Shown here piece by piece: positions 63,131 through 64,000 of a stretch of DNA of 64,000 nt. Position 1 is the stretch's first letter. Every line of letters starts with the position of its first letter. The translations under genes were made by a program, and so were the position numbers. The stretch covers positions 52,737 to 116,736 of the forward strand of contig JAKZAN010000101.1 of the NCBI GenBank assembly GCA_023053545.1. The letters are read 5' to 3'. The notes under the pieces were generated by a model that was given only the letters and a program-made list of their open reading frames with translations, did no database searches and was not told the origin of the DNA. The DNA is from Lepidurus packardi (taxonomy: Eukaryota > Arthropoda > Branchiopoda > Notostraca > Triopsidae).

Positions 63131-64000
63131 TCAGTCCGTAAGGAATAACTTCAGTTCGTAAGGAAATAATTCAGTCCGTAATGGATTAATTAAGTCCGTA
63201 ATGAATTAATTCAGTCCGCAAGGAATTAATAAAATCACTACGGAATTAATTCAGACCGTAAGGAATTAATTAAGTACGTAAGGAATAAATTAAGTCCGAA
63301 AGGAATAAATTCAGTCCGTAAGGAATTAATTAATTACGTAAGGAACTAATTCAGTCCGTAAGGAATTAATTCAGTCCGTAAGGAATTAATTCAGTCCGTA
63401 ATCGACTAATTAATTCCGAAATGAATTAATTCAGTCCGTATGAAATTAATTCAGTCAGTAAGGAATTATTTAAGGATTTAATTTAGTCGGTAAGGAATTA
63501 ATTCAGTCCGTAAGGAATTAATTCAGTCCGTAAGGAATTATTTCAGTCCGTACTTAATTAATTAATTCATTCCTTACGGAATTAATTAAGCCCATAAGGA
63601 AATAATTCAGTCCGTAAGGAATTAATTCAGTACGTAAGGAACTAATTAAGTCCGAAAGGAATTAATTCAGTCCGTAAGGAACTAATTCAGTCCGTAAGGA
63701 ATTAATTCAGTCCGTAAGGATTTAATTCAGTCCGTAAGGTATTAATTCAGTCCGTAATCGACTAATTAAGTCCGAAATGAATTAATTCAGTCCGTATGAA
63801 ATTAATTCAGTCCGTAAGGAATTAATTAATGAATTAATTCAGTCCGTAAGGAATTAATTAAGGAATTAATTCAGTCCGTAAGGAATTAATTCAGTCCGTA
63901 AGGTATTAATTCAGTCCGTAAGGAATTAATTCAGTCCGTAAGGAATTAATTCAGTCCGTAAGGAATAAGTTCAGTACGTAAGGAAATAATTCAGTCCGTA

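Larger units (their letters stand above)
4581..64000 (+). repeat. 20-bp satellite array, right arm
   Basis: About 59.4 kb of uninterrupted tandem 20-bp monomers, same consensus and orientation as the left arm and continuing past the right edge; nearly 3,000 copies. Individual monomers differ from the consensus at zero to about four positions. Variants recur in a set order, which makes higher-order repeats (listed separately). No unique sequence, gene, RNA gene or second transposon was recognised anywhere in it. Each monomer holds one CpG and the 10-bp perfect palindrome GAATTAATTC. Confidence 0.97.

Noticed and set aside
1..64000. Telomeric repeat array
   Set aside because: The monomer is not a TTAGG-, TTAGGG- or TTTAGGG-type repeat, and unit length and variant order do not suit a telomerase product.
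1..64000. CENP-B-box-like sites in the TTCGTAAGG variants
   Set aside because: The TTCG half is present but the spaced A and the CGGG half do not follow, so the motif does not fit.
4581..64000. A protein-coding repeat gene hidden in the array
   Set aside because: The 20-bp period cycles all three frames and the monomer holds TAA on the plus strand and TAA/TGA on the minus strand, so no long frame can exist.
1..64000. A new multi-gene system
   Set aside because: Apart from one truncated retrotransposon there is no coding sequence in the window, so no such system can be supported.

Overview
The window is a eukaryotic, non-genic, heterochromatin-like block. About 62.2 kb of the 64 kb is one tandem array of a 20-bp satellite monomer, consensus aattaattcagtccgtaagg (7 of 20 bases G/C, one CpG per copy), roughly 3,100 copies. 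It runs off both window edges, so the real array is larger. All copies are in one orientation except for short inverted pieces. The organism cannot be named from this. A non-LTR retrotransposon of an insect/invertebrate-like style inside an AT-rich satellite makes an arthropod or other invertebrate a reasonable guess, but only a guess.

Layout: 1-2790 is the left arm of the satellite. 2791-4580 is the only non-satellite DNA: a 5'-truncated non-LTR (LINE-type) retrotransposon in + orientation. It carries an uninterrupted 3' part of its reverse-transcriptase reading frame (to the stop at 4363-4365), a short 3' UTR and an A/T-rich repeated tail that has satellite bases inside it. 4581-64000 is the right arm of the satellite, with no other insertion recognised.

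The array has structure. Variant monomers (AATTAATTAAG, GTACG, GACCG, CCGAAAGG, AATAAAATCCGTACGG, AATAACTTC, a 12-bp short monomer, an EcoRI-site unit and inverted pieces) come in a repeated order. This gives higher-order repeats of about 0.5-2 kb and at least one segmental duplication of about 4 kb at offset 5,728 bp. Measured unit offsets include 475, 772, 805, 832, 848, 964, 1,463, about 1,510, about 1,860 and 2,000 bp. The second 5.7-kb-offset copy contains a nested 1,463-bp tandem duplication absent from the first, so the two events can be ordered.

There are no cellular genes, tRNA or rRNA genes, CRISPR arrays or promoters that can be supported. The satellite has stop codons in every frame on both strands and is non-coding. 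The only coding capacity is the broken retrotransposon. No multi-gene system was found; the interest lies in the satellite architecture and in how the retrotransposon landed in it.
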